Positions 1-7,606 of a DNA stretch of 8,037 bases are shown one piece after another. A program made the position numbers and the translations under genes. Source of the DNA: Accumulibacter sp. (lineage in GTDB: Bacteria > Pseudomonadota > Gammaproteobacteria > Burkholderiales > Rhodocyclaceae); assembly GCA_031276375.1 (NCBI GenBank), contig JAISNE010000321.1:1-8037 (forward strand), read 5' to 3'. A model generated the notes under the pieces. The model was given only the letters and a program-made list of their open reading frames with translations, did not search any database and had not been told where the DNA came from. Positions within the stretch are counted from its first letter, which is position 1. Every line of letters starts with the position of its first letter.

Positions 1-1
1 T

Positions 2-91
2 GATGGTACAACAAACGCCCGAAGTGTCGCGCGGGGTAATCAAGCATTAAAAATTGGGGCGTATCATCCAACTTGTTTAATTTTACAATAA
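2..91 (+). CDS. Possible C-terminal tail of an upstream gene, partial
   Basis: A reading frame is open from the left edge and stops at TAA 89-91. It encodes about 29 residues beginning DGTTNARSVARGNQALKIG and ending LILQ. No start codon lies inside the window, so only the end of a protein could be present. I do not recognise the family. A sequence this short can be open by chance, and nothing else supports coding. If real, it would be the gene just upstream of the small membrane-protein gene at 132, on the same strand. Confidence 0.25.
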   Translation, partial: DGTTNARSVARGNQALKIGAYHPTCLILQ

Positions 92-131
92 AAACGACTC
101 GGACATCTTGAATCGGCAAGGAATGCGAAAA

Positions 132-353
132 ATGAAAAACATTCAGCGACGGTACCGGTTGAATGATTTTTGTCTCGATCTGGCAGGAATTGCCTTTGGC
201 CTTCTTCTTGAAGCGCTTATACTGAATGCGATTTTTTCCCCACCCTGGCAGCGGCTTGGAAGATTCCGAGGTGATGCTGGCAGTGTTATTGTATTCGTTG
301 TTGGCATCGTTCCCTTTTGTATTTTTACTGCTTGGAAATATAATCGGCAGTAA
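132..353 (+). pseudogene. Small membrane protein, 5' part of a probably frameshifted gene
   Basis: The frame gives 73 residues starting MKNIQRRYRLNDFC. I prefer ATG 132 over the TTG at 108 and the ATG at 123 because AAGGA (118-122) lies nine bases before it. Residues about 12-35 form a hydrophobic segment after a basic N-terminus, so this looks like an inner-membrane protein with the N-terminus in the cytoplasm. The frame overlaps the next one (226-540) by 128 bases, far too much for two normal genes. Shifting frame by one base at the T6C4 run (232-241) joins the two into a sensible protein of about 135 residues with four membrane segments. Family not recognised. G+C content is well below that of the housekeeping genes to the right, which suggests acquired DNA. 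Confidence 0.45.
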
Positions 354-540
354 TTCGCATGGAAAGTTCCGTTTCCGGATTTATCTGTTCAAACTTTCAA
401 TCGTTGGTGTGTTATTTTGCCTGATGGCTTTAAAGAATTACGGCCATAATACCATGGGTGCTTTGGTGTTTGGCTACTGGATCCAATGGTTGATCTCGGT
501 ATATCACGCATTTTTTCTTTACCGTGACCGTAACAAATAG
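226..540 (+). pseudogene. Small membrane protein, 3' part of the same gene
   Basis: This frame gives 104 residues and ends at TAG 538-540. Its first ATG (226) directly follows an in-frame TGA (223-225) and has no ribosome binding site, so it is unlikely to be the true start. From about residue 16 on the protein looks natural: hydrophobic segments at roughly residues 16-41 (EVMLAVLLYSLLASFPFVFL and on), 54-68 (LFKLSIVGVLFCLMAL) and 77-98 (MGALVFGYWIQWLISVYHAF), ending in basic RDRNK. Together with the first segment of the frame at 132 this makes a four-segment membrane protein. It may be intact in the organism if the extra base is a sequencing error. Function unknown; a membrane immunity protein beside a toxin gene is one speculative idea. 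Confidence 0.45.
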
Positions 541-679
541 TCTTTATCATCACATGATTCAAGAGGTCGGCGCCTTCTCTTCCAAGTGGAAAAGGAAACA
601 AAAAGAGGATTCGAGCGCCGCGCCTTCCTTGCGGGTGATTTTTCAAACCGACCTTGGTCTTGCGGGGGAAAATTCATCG

Positions 680-720
680 AGGGAGCGTTGAATGAGCGAT
701 CATTCGAGGCCGCGCTCCCT
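680..720 (-). terminator. Two-tier hairpin, probable glpK terminator
   Basis: An outer inverted repeat AGGGAGCG (680-687) / CGCTCCCT (713-720) encloses an inner perfect six-pair stem GAATGA (690-695) / TCATTC (700-705) closed by the tetraloop GCGA. It begins 17 bases beyond the glpK stop. On the minus strand the stem is followed, a few bases later, by AATTTTCC, a short T run. Weak T run and internal asymmetry keep confidence moderate. The rest of 541-736 shows nothing I can name. Confidence 0.5.
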
Positions 721-736
721 TGATCCCAACTCCTTT

Positions 737-2248
<1,512 letters not shown>

Positions 2249-2350
2249 TCACTCCTCCTTGTGGTTGAAAGCCGCGATCGGCCTCGCCGCGAGGTCCTGG
2301 CGATGACGTCCCGGCAGGGAAGACAGGCGGTCGCGGCGGCGCGAAATCCC

Positions 2351-2380
2351 GCGAGGAACCGGACAGCGAGGAACCGGACA
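2351..2380. repeat. Perfect tandem duplication, 2 x 15 bases
   Basis: The unit GCGAGGAACCGGACA occurs at 2351-2365 and again, without a mismatch or gap, at 2366-2380. It lies in the 167-base gap between the EamA transporter stop and the glpK start, about 106 bases upstream of the glpK start codon. It could be a recent slippage duplication or a paired regulator site. Nothing in the sequence tells which. Confidence 0.9.
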
Positions 2381-2412
2381 ATTTCTTCCTGCCCGTGCCA
2401 TCGTCGATAGCT

Positions 2413-3300
2413 TCATCGCTTCAGCGACACCGCGCCGACCGCGCCAAGGATCAGCAGCAAGGCCAGCGCCTCCTGTCCGCCGAACGACTCGCCGAGGAAG
2501 AGCACGCCGCAGAGAACCCCGATCAACGGCGCGGCCAGCGACGACAGCGACGAGACGGAGACCGGCACCATTTGCACGATGCGGTTCCACGCCCAGTAGC
2601 AGAACATGAAGGCCACGAAAATGTTGTAGAGCATTCCGAAAACCGGCCAGAAGCTCGGAACGGCCAGGCGGGAGGTCTCCAGCGGAATCGCCAGCGCCAG
2701 CAGCGGCAGGCTGCCGGTCAGCAGCATCCAGCCGGTCAGCGACGAGACCGGCATGGCCACCGGCAGGCGTTTGAAGAGCACCACGCCGATGGCCCAGCCC
2801 CACGCGCCGAGGATCATGCAGCCGATGCCGACCGGCGCTTGCAGCATGCCTTCCATGCTGTCGCCGAGAAGCACCGCGATTCCCGCCAGCCCCAGCAGCA
2901 GGCCGAAAACCACGCGCGCCGTCAATCGCTCGCCGAGGAAACGCACGGACAGGAGCATCGACCAAAGCGGCATGGTGTATCCGAGCAGCGCCGCCCGGCC
3001 CGAGGGAAGCAGCAAGACTCCGAAAACCAGCAATCCATTCCAGGCCGTGACGTTGAATGCCCCAAGCCACAGCACGCGCGGCCATTGCCCCGCCGGAACC
3101 TCGATCGGCATGCCGCCGACCCGCGCCAGGAACAGCATTCCCGCGCCGCCGAACAGCAGACAGATGGAACGGAAATAGAGCGGCGGCACTTCGCTCAACA
3201 CCATTTTCATGACGGGCCAGTTGGCGCCCCAGAAGAGGGAGAGCAGCGCCAGCAGCAGCAAGCCCTGCCGGGGCAGGCGATCGTGGGGACTCGAAATCAT
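2413..3300 (-). CDS. EamA/DMT-superfamily inner-membrane transporter
   Basis: The protein has 295 residues, the usual length for a two-repeat EamA (DMT superfamily) carrier with ten membrane segments. The first repeat opens with LLLLALLSLFWGANWPVMK, a typical EamA first helix with the FWG(A/S)N(W/F) signature. The second repeat starts near CMILGAWGWAIGVVLFK and ends with a helix containing PLIGVLCGVLFLGE, the conserved P-x(2)-G...LGE pattern of the family. Members export or import amino acids, nucleobases or other metabolites; the substrate cannot be told here. ATG 3300 is preferred because the hydrophobic segment begins soon after it, though the upstream ribosome site (GATAGG, about eight bases away) is weak. 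It precedes glpK on the same strand, but the 167-base gap does not prove one operon. Confidence 0.9.
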   Translation of the reverse strand: MISSPHDRLPRQGLLLLALLSLFWGANWPVMKMVLSEVPPLYFRSICLLFGGAGMLFLARVGGMPIEVPAGQWPRVLWLGAFNVTAWNGLLVFGVLLLPSGRAALLGYTMPLWSMLLSVRFLGERLTARVVFGLLLGLAGIAVLLGDSMEGMLQAPVGIGCMILGAWGWAIGVVLFKRLPVAMPVSSLTGWMLLTGSLPLLALAIPLETSRLAVPSFWPVFGMLYNIFVAFMFCYWAWNRIVQMVPVSVSSLSSLAAPLIGVLCGVLFLGESFGGQEALALLLILGAVGAVSLKR

Positions 3301-3466
3301 CTTCGGAACCTATCTCGACAGGCCGCGCGGATCGCGGCGGGACGCGGACGATGAAGCATCGCCATTCTCCACGAAGCGGCCGCGACGGAACAAGTGATGA
3401 GCGGCAGCGGCCGTGTCGGGAATGCAACACTTCCCGCGCCGGGGAAACGACGCTTCTTGACATTTC

Positions 3467-3495
3467 TTGAAAAAACCGGACCAGCGCATCATACT
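3467..3495 (+). promoter_or_regulatory. Sigma70-type promoter of the tmRNA gene
   Basis: TTGAAA (3467-3472) and CATACT (3490-3495) are separated by exactly 17 bases, giving four matches to TATAAT and five to TTGACA. The predicted start is A3502, a few bases before the acceptor piece of the tmRNA. A consensus TTGACA ten bases further left (3457-3462) has no -10 box at a usable distance. The 3301-3456 stretch to the left holds no gene that I can support. Confidence 0.65.
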
Positions 3496-3534
3496 GCGCG
3501 CACGGTTGTAATTCCGGCAAACTGGAGACGTTCT

Positions 3535-3565
<31 letters not shown>

Positions 3566-3595
3566 CAAGCGTATTCGGCCGGAGTATGTTCGGGT
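3566..3595 (+). other. Intervening segment of the permuted tmRNA precursor
   Basis: These 30 bases join the encoded 3' end (C3565) to the 5' end (G3596) and should be cut out during maturation, by RNase P on the 5' side and 3' exonucleases or endonucleases on the other. They pair as C3566-G3592, one A-C mismatch, AG (3568-3569) with TT (3589-3590), and CGTATTC (3570-3576) with GAGTATG (3582-3588), loop GGCCG. Including A3563-C3565 with G3593-T3595 this simply prolongs the acceptor stem. Confidence 0.8.
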
Positions 3596-3681
3596 GGGGG
3601 TGTACCTGGCTTCGACAGGGCGGGTGAAGGTGCGCAGGCAACCCGAAAGGCGACGGACGTAATCCGCGCAAATCCACAAAC

Positions 3682-3714
3682 GCCAATGATGAGCGTTTTG
3701 CACTGGCCGCTTAA
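3682..3714 (+). other. tmRNA tag reading frame, ANDERFALAA
   Basis: The frame from GCC 3682 to the stop TAA 3712-3714 encodes ANDERFALAA. The start with Ala-Asn-Asp and the end ALAA are the proteolysis-tag hallmarks read by ClpXP and related proteases. Translation resumes here on the tmRNA, so no start codon or ribosome binding site is expected. The tag matches those of betaproteobacteria. Confidence 0.95.
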
Positions 3715-3757
3715 GGCCGATGCCGAGGCCGCTTGAGCCTTGTCACCCAAGAAAAGC

Positions 3758-3781
3758 CGGCGGGGACTTCGGTCCCCGTCG
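3758..3781. terminator. Hairpin between tmRNA and SDR gene, probably bidirectional terminator
   Basis: CGGCGGGGAC (3758-3767) pairs with GTCCCCGTCG (3772-3781), one pair being G-U, around the extra-stable C(TTCG)G tetraloop. On the plus strand it is followed by TCATTTCTC. On the minus strand the core stem is followed by GCTTTTCTT, a better T run. It sits after the tmRNA coding piece and 44 bases beyond the SDR stop, as expected for a terminator shared by convergent genes. Confidence 0.7.
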
Positions 3782-3818
3782 TCATTTCTCGTCGCCGTCA
3801 TTTCCCGTCGTCACTTCC
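3780..3818. repeat. Short imperfect tandem repeat
   Basis: CGTCATTTCTCGTCGC (3780-3795) is followed at once by CGTCATTTCCCGTCGT (3796-3811), 14 of 16 bases equal. A third partial copy CGTCACTTCC begins at 3809. It overlaps the right edge of the terminator hairpin and ends just before the SDR stop. Likely slippage; no role is evident. Confidence 0.55.
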
Positions 3819-3825
3819 TGCGCCG

Positions 3826-4602
3826 TCAGGGCATGTATTGACCACCGTTGACGTTGATGATCTGGCCGGTGATGTAGCCGCTGCACGCATGCGAGGCCAG
3901 GAACAGGAAGGAAGGCGCCATCTCTTCCGCCGTGCCGAACCGGCCCATCGGAATGGTCGCGCCGATGCTGGCCCGCGCCGCCTCGTTCTTGTCCGCGTGG
4001 AAGGCGGTGTCGACGGTTCCCGGCGCCACCACGTTGAAGCGCACTCCGTCCCTGGTATGCGCCATGACCCAGTTTTTCTGGACGGTGTGCAGCCAGGCCT
4101 TGGACGCCGCGTACAGCCCGGCGCCGGGGCCGCCGCCGGTATAGCCGGCGATCGAACCGACCAGGATCACCGACGATGTCGCGCCGCTGCTTCGCGCCGA
4201 GGCAATCAGGCGCGGCAGCGCGCACCGGGTCACCATCACCGCCGACCGGGCATTGAGATCGATGACCTGGTCGAAGAACGGATCGTCGACTTCCGCCAGC
4301 GGTTTGCGTCCGACCAGTCCTCCGGCATTGTTGACCAGCACGTCGATCCCGCCGAAGCGCGCCACGAATTTCTCGACCAGCCGCTCGCATTCCGCCGTTT
4401 CGCTCAAGTCGCCGGGAAAGTGCTCGCTTTCCGGGTCCCATTGGCGGACGCGCGCCAACGCCTCGCGGGCATTGGCGTCGACCGACCGCGAGCCGATCCC
4501 GACCCTGGCGCCTTGCCGCGCGAAAGCCACCGCCGCCGCCAGGCCGATCCCTTGCGACGCGCCCGTTACCAAAACCCGCTTGCCTTTCAGATCGTCAAAC
4601 AT
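3826..4602 (-). CDS. Short-chain dehydrogenase/reductase (SDR), FabG-like
   Basis: The 258-residue protein is a classical SDR, a cytoplasmic NAD(P)-dependent oxidoreductase. It shows the nucleotide-binding TGASQGIG (13-20), NNAG (91-94) and the full catalytic set Asn117, Ser150, Tyr164 and Lys168 (YAASK). Arg39 at the end of the second strand favours NADP(H). The late APGTVDTAF stretch (PG motif) and the C-terminal TGQIINVNGG are typical of FabG-like enzymes. The substrate is unknown; the C-terminus and the long 101-115 loop do not point to a named enzyme, so I give no symbol. The frame stays open far upstream, but homology to the family begins at MFDDLKGKRVLVTG, and a strong ribosome site decides this start. 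It follows the NifX-like gene by 125 bases. Confidence 0.93.
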   Translation of the reverse strand: MFDDLKGKRVLVTGASQGIGLAAAVAFARQGARVGIGSRSVDANAREALARVRQWDPESEHFPGDLSETAECERLVEKFVARFGGIDVLVNNAGGLVGRKPLAEVDDPFFDQVIDLNARSAVMVTRCALPRLIASARSSGATSSVILVGSIAGYTGGGPGAGLYAASKAWLHTVQKNWVMAHTRDGVRFNVVAPGTVDTAFHADKNEAARASIGATIPMGRFGTAEEMAPSFLFLASHACSGYITGQIINVNGGQYMP

Positions 4603-4608
4603 ATACCG

Positions 4609-4617
4609 CACCTCCTC
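4609..4617 (-). promoter_or_regulatory. Ribosome binding site of the SDR gene
   Basis: The minus strand reads GAGGAGGTG, with AGGAGG at 4616-4611, eight bases before ATG 4602-4600. It settles the start within a reading frame that is open to about 5172. Confidence 0.85.
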
Positions 4618-4705
4618 ACAAAAAATGGAACATGAAAACCCCGGATGAAACCGCCCTGGCCACTTGCCGGGTTCCGGCTTCTCCCAAGCGTCCTGCCCAG
4701 GGTGA

Positions 4706-4735
4706 AAGCCTGCATTCGCCTGGCCGGTCAGGCTT
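4706..4735 (-). other. Inverted repeat across the stop of the NifX-like gene
   Basis: AAGCCTG (4706-4712) and CAGGCTT (4729-4735) form a perfect seven-pair stem with a 16-base loop; the second arm overlaps the TGA stop (4728-4730). On the minus strand only TTT follows, so a true terminator is doubtful. It may be a weak attenuator between this gene and the SDR gene. Confidence 0.35.
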
Positions 4736-5576
4736 GAGCCACTTTTTCCAGCAGCATCTCGACGGCCCGGTCCGGATCGCTTTCCTCGGTGATGAACGGG
4801 CGGATGCCGCCCAGCCGAAGGCGCTGATACAGAAACGGACTCATGCCGCCGGTAATCAGCACATGCACGCCGTCCAGCGGATGGCCGTCGCCCAGCGGCG
4901 ACGAGTGCAGCGTCTGCTCGCGCGTCAGCTCGCGCAGCGTCTTGCCGCCGACCCGGTTCCCGCGAATTTCGTATACCCAGAACTTGCGGCAGCGGCCCGC
5001 GTGCTCGGTGACCGTCTTGCGGTTCTGGCTGCTCACCGCGATCATCAACGCGCCGGTCTGCATTTTTCGGGAAACGTCCGGCCAATGCCGGTCGTGCCTG
5101 CCGCACGCGCATCCGCCCTCTTTGTGCCCGTGCCGTTCGTCCCGCCGCTCGTCCAGTTTGTGTCCGCCGCAACCGCCGCCGCCGTCACAGCCATGCCCGC
5201 CCATTTCGCCGTCACCGCCCGCCGCGTGGCCAGCGGCGGAATGTCCGTCTCCCTGGCGGCAAGCGTCCGGCCGCCAGGCGGGCAGAATCGCTGTTTCGAA
5301 TTCGGCGATTGCCTCCCCCGCGGTGCGGGCTTCCGTGCCGAACGCCAGAATTCCCCTCTCGGCCAGGGCCGCATGCGTCGCCTTGTCGAAGCTGGCGCAC
5401 AACACGGCATCGAATGGCATCGTCCCGCCCGCGCCATCCTGCTGTTCGCGCAAGTCGACATGCCGGATCCCGCGCGTCTCGGTATCGAAAAAAAGCAGAT
5501 GCTCGGCATCGGGCAAATGCGGTTCGACGCACGATTCGAGGCCGGCGGGAACACGGACGGGGACACAAAGCTTCAT
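4728..5576 (-). CDS. Tandem NifX/NifB-C-terminal-type iron-molybdenum cluster-binding protein with His/Cys-rich linker
   Basis: The 282-residue protein seems to contain two domains of the dinitrogenase iron-molybdenum cofactor (NifX/NafY/NifB C-terminal) type. Domain 1 spans about residues 1-100 (MKLCVPVRVPAGLESCVEPH at its start). Domain 2 spans about 174-282 and is the clearer one: it opens ALMIAVSSQNRKTVTEHAGR, with CRKFWVYEI, HPLDGVHVLITGGMSP and a C-terminal helix. Between them, residues 102-171 are rich in Gly, His and Cys (His112, 117, 128, 139, 149, 151, 161, 164; Cys106, 130, 136, 156, 158), which suggests metal binding. Such proteins carry or bind metal clusters in the cytoplasm; no other nif gene is present, so a nitrogenase role is not shown. 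I start at ATG 5576, preceded by GAAGGA about 12 bases away, because the family strand begins there. Confidence 0.8.
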   Translation of the reverse strand: MKLCVPVRVPAGLESCVEPHLPDAEHLLFFDTETRGIRHVDLREQQDGAGGTMPFDAVLCASFDKATHAALAERGILAFGTEARTAGEAIAEFETAILPAWRPDACRQGDGHSAAGHAAGGDGEMGGHGCDGGGGCGGHKLDERRDERHGHKEGGCACGRHDRHWPDVSRKMQTGALMIAVSSQNRKTVTEHAGRCRKFWVYEIRGNRVGGKTLRELTREQTLHSSPLGDGHPLDGVHVLITGGMSPFLYQRLRLGGIRPFITEESDPDRAVEMLLEKVAQA

Positions 5577-5676
5577 GACTGTTTCTGATCCTTCAAAACC
5601 ACGACACGGGCCGGGCATTCCGGCGGCCCCTCAATTCCAAACCACGCTTGCCGATCCCCCACAAGGCTCCCGTCAT

Positions 5677-6354
5677 TCACAGCAGCCCGCGCTCGGCAAA
5701 GGACAAGGGGGGCGCCTGCCCGGCGACGATGAAATGGTCGAGCACCTTGACGTCGATGAGCGCCAGCGCCCGCGAAAGCGAGCGGGTCAGCGCCTCGTCG
5801 GCGGACGAAGGCTCGGTCCCGCCGGACGGATGGTTGTGCGCGAAGACGACCGCCGCCGCGTTGCGCGCCAGCGCCTGCTTGAGCACTTCGCGCGGATACA
5901 CGCTGGTCTGCGCCAAGGTGCCGCGAAACAATTCCTCGGCGGCCAGCAGGCGGTGCCGCGCGTCCAGCCACAAGGCGAAGAACACTTCGTGCGCGAGGCC
6001 GGACAATTTGAGACGCAGGTAGTCGCGCACCGCCGCCGGGTTGGAAAAAGCGTCGCGTTCCCGCATCCCTTCGCCCAAGGCTCGCCGCGCCATCTCCAAT
6101 ACCGCCTGCAACTGAGCGTACTTCGCGCGGCCCATGCCGGGGATGGCCGAAAACTCCTTCTCGCCGGCGGTAAACAGCCGGTTCAGCCCGCCGAAATGCT
6201 CGATCAGCTCGCGCGCCAGATCCACCGCGCTTTTGCCCGCCGCGCCGACGCGCAGGAAAATGGCCAGCAATTCGGCGTCCGACAGATTCACCGCGCCGTG
6301 GGCCAGCAGGCGTTCACGCGGGCGCTCGTCCTTGGGCCAGTCGGTGATTGCCAT
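5677..6354 (-). CDS. radC: RadC family JAB/MPN-domain protein
   Basis: The 225-residue length is usual for RadC. The N-terminal part opens [17 protein letters not shown], continues with [14 protein letters not shown] and holds a helix-hairpin-helix-like [13 protein letters not shown] (71-83). The C-terminal part is a JAB/MPN metalloprotease-like fold with Glu123 and the metal motif H-x-H-x7-S-x2-D: His173, His175, Ser183 and Asp186 within [14 protein letters not shown]. All metal ligands are present. RadC was once named a DNA repair protein, but its function is unsettled. It is divergent from coaBC across 49 bases, as in many proteobacteria. The ribosome site before ATG 6354 is weak. The next gene on the strand starts 100 bases beyond its stop. 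Confidence 0.96.
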   Translation of the reverse strand: MAITDWPKDERPRERLLAHGAVNLSDAELLAIFLRVGAAGKSAVDLARELIEHFGGLNRLFTAGEKEFSAIPGMGRAKYAQLQAVLEMARRALGEGMRERDAFSNPAAVRDYLRLKLSGLAHEVFFALWLDARHRLLAAEELFRGTLAQTSVYPREVLKQALARNAAAVVFAHNHPSGGTEPSSADEALTRSLSRALALIDVKVLDHFIVAGQAPPLSFAERGLL

Positions 6355-6374
6355 GCGCTGATCTCGGTTAGAAT
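6348..6374 (+). promoter_or_regulatory. Possible coaBC promoter
   Basis: TAGAAT (6369-6374) matches five of six positions of the -10 consensus and would start transcription near 6381, 23 bases before the coaBC start. The best upstream element is TTGCCA (6348-6353), also five of six, but the spacing is only 15 bases. It overlaps the first codon of radC. Confidence 0.4.
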
Positions 6375-6390
6375 GACAGCCGGCATTCTA
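6369..6390. promoter_or_regulatory. Inverted repeat in the radC/coaBC divergent region
   Basis: TAGAATG (6369-6375) and CATTCTA (6384-6390) are perfect inverted copies eight bases apart. Each arm reads as a TAGAAT -10 box on its own strand, for coaBC rightward and for radC leftward, with predicted starts near 6381 and 6378. It may be an operator or simply two overlapping face-to-face promoters. Confidence 0.5.
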
Positions 6391-6403
6391 GCGGAAAATT
6401 CGC

Positions 6404-7606
6404 ATGGAATTGAATGGGAAACGGGTGACGCTGGGCGTCAGCGGCGGCATCGCCGCCTACAAGGCGGCCGAGCTGGTTCGCCTGCTGGTCAGGGAGGGCG
6501 CTTCGGTGCGGGTGGCGATGAGCGAAGCGGCCACGCATTTCGTCACGCCGACGACCTTCCAGGCGCTTTCCGGAAACCCGGTGTCCGTCGATCAGTGGGA
6601 CGCGGGCGTTGCCAACGGCATGGCGCATATCCAGCTTTCGCGCGAAGCCGATGTGTTGTTGATCGCGCCGGCCTCGGCCGATTTCCTGGCCAAGGCGGTT
6701 AGCGGCATCGCCGACAACCTGCTGACCACCTTGACCCTGGCGCGCGATTGCCCGCTGCTCGTGGCGCCGGCGATGAATCGCCAGATGTGGAACAATCCGG
6801 CGACGCGGCGCAACATCGCCACGCTGACCGGCGACGCCGTAGGCATCCTCGGTCCGGCCAGCGGCGAGCAGGCCTGCGGCGAAAGCGGCTTGGGCCGCAT
6901 GCTCGAACCGGAGGAAATCGTCGAGGAGCTGATCGCCCATTTCCAGCCCAAGCCGCTCAAGGGCAGGAAAGTGCTGATGACCGCCGGACCGACATTCGAA
7001 GCCATCGATCCGGTGCGCGGCCTGACCAATCTTTCCAGCGGCAAGATGGGCTTCGCCGTCGCGCGCGCGGCCCGCGAAGCCGGCGCCGAAGTCACCCTGG
7101 TCTGCGGGCCGGTGGCCTTGCCGACGCCGCGCGGCGTCACGCGCATCGACGTGTGCGGCGCCCTGGAGATGCACGCGCGGGTGATGCGCCTCGCCGCCAC
7201 GCAGGACGTGTTCATCGGAGTCGCGGCGGTGGCCGATTACCGCCCCAGGATCGTCTCGGAGCAGAAGATCAAGAAGGAAGACAACCCGCCCCCGCTCATC
7301 GAACTCGTGCAAAATCCCGACATCCTGGCCGAGGTGGCCGCGCTTGCCCACCCCCCGCTGTGCGTGGGCTTCGCCGCCGAAACGCGGAATCTGGCGGAGT
7401 ACGCGGAAAAGAAACGCCGCGCGAAAAAAATCCCGCTGATCGCCGGCAATCTCGTCCAGGACGGTTTCGGCGGCAGCGCGAACACCCTGATCCTGTTCGA
7501 CGAGCACGGCCAGCAAGTGCTGGAACCCGCGCCAAAACTCGCGCTCGCGCGCCGTCTGATCGCGCGCGTCGCCGTCTTGCTGGAGAACCCGCATGCGCCA
7601 CATTGA
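6404..7606 (+). CDS. coaBC: Bifunctional phosphopantothenoylcysteine decarboxylase / phosphopantothenate-cysteine ligase
   Basis: This cytoplasmic two-domain enzyme (formerly dfp) makes 4'-phosphopantetheine for coenzyme A: the C-terminal CoaB half joins cysteine to 4'-phosphopantothenate using CTP, and the N-terminal FMN-binding CoaC half decarboxylates the product. CoaC (about 1-180) shows [10 protein letters not shown] (11-20), catalytic His75 in NGMAHIQLS, the PAMNRQMW motif with Asn125, and the lid Cys158 in GEQACGESG; these positions agree with the E. coli enzyme. CoaB (about 188-400) shows [34 protein letters not shown] and NPDILAEV. The length of 400 residues is normal and no key residue is missing. 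ATG 6404 is the first good start, although its ribosome site is weak (GCGGAAA). Its end overlaps dut by 14 bases, so the two genes are very likely cotranscribed. Confidence 0.98.
   Translation: MELNGKRVTLGVSGGIAAYKAAELVRLLVREGASVRVAMSEAATHFVTPTTFQALSGNPVSVDQWDAGVANGMAHIQLSREADVLLIAPASADFLAKAVSGIADNLLTTLTLARDCPLLVAPAMNRQMWNNPATRRNIATLTGDAVGILGPASGEQACGESGLGRMLEPEEIVEELIAHFQPKPLKGRKVLMTAGPTFEAIDPVRGLTNLSSGKMGFAVARAAREAGAEVTLVCGPVALPTPRGVTRIDVCGALEMHARVMRLAATQDVFIGVAAVADYRPRIVSEQKIKKEDNPPPLIELVQNPDILAEVAALAHPPLCVGFAAETRNLAEYAEKKRRAKKIPLIAGNLVQDGFGGSANTLILFDEHGQQVLEPAPKLALARRLIARVAVLLENPHAPH

Noticed and set aside
3457..3462. Consensus TTGACA as the -35 box of the tmRNA promoter
   Set aside because: At spacings of 16 to 18 bases the downstream hexamers do not resemble TATAAT. 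The TTGAAA ten bases later pairs with CATACT at exactly 17.
4666..4678. GCCGG-GTT-CCGGC hairpin between the NifX-like and SDR genes
   Set aside because: The stem has five pairs with a three-base loop and no T run on the minus strand, as can arise by chance in GC-rich DNA.
4603..5172. N-terminal extension of the SDR protein to position 5172
   Set aside because: The extra residues overlap the NifX-like gene in another frame and are low-complexity. The strong AGGAGG site and the family start both point to 4602.
5577..5618. Earlier start of the NifX-like protein at 5618
   Set aside because: The 14 extra residues (MPGPCRGFEGSETV) do not look like the family, and the first core strand starts at MKLCVPV. 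GAAGGA supports ATG 5576.
5608..5629. GC-rich hairpin after radC as a terminator
   Set aside because: The stem GGG-CCGG / CCGG-CCC needs a three-base bulge, and the nearest T run on the minus strand is about nine bases away. Too weak to call.
4843..6702. Plus-strand open frame of 619 codons
   Set aside because: It is antisense to the NifX-like gene and radC and runs into coaBC in a wrong frame. The Arg, Pro and Ser-rich product has no domain.
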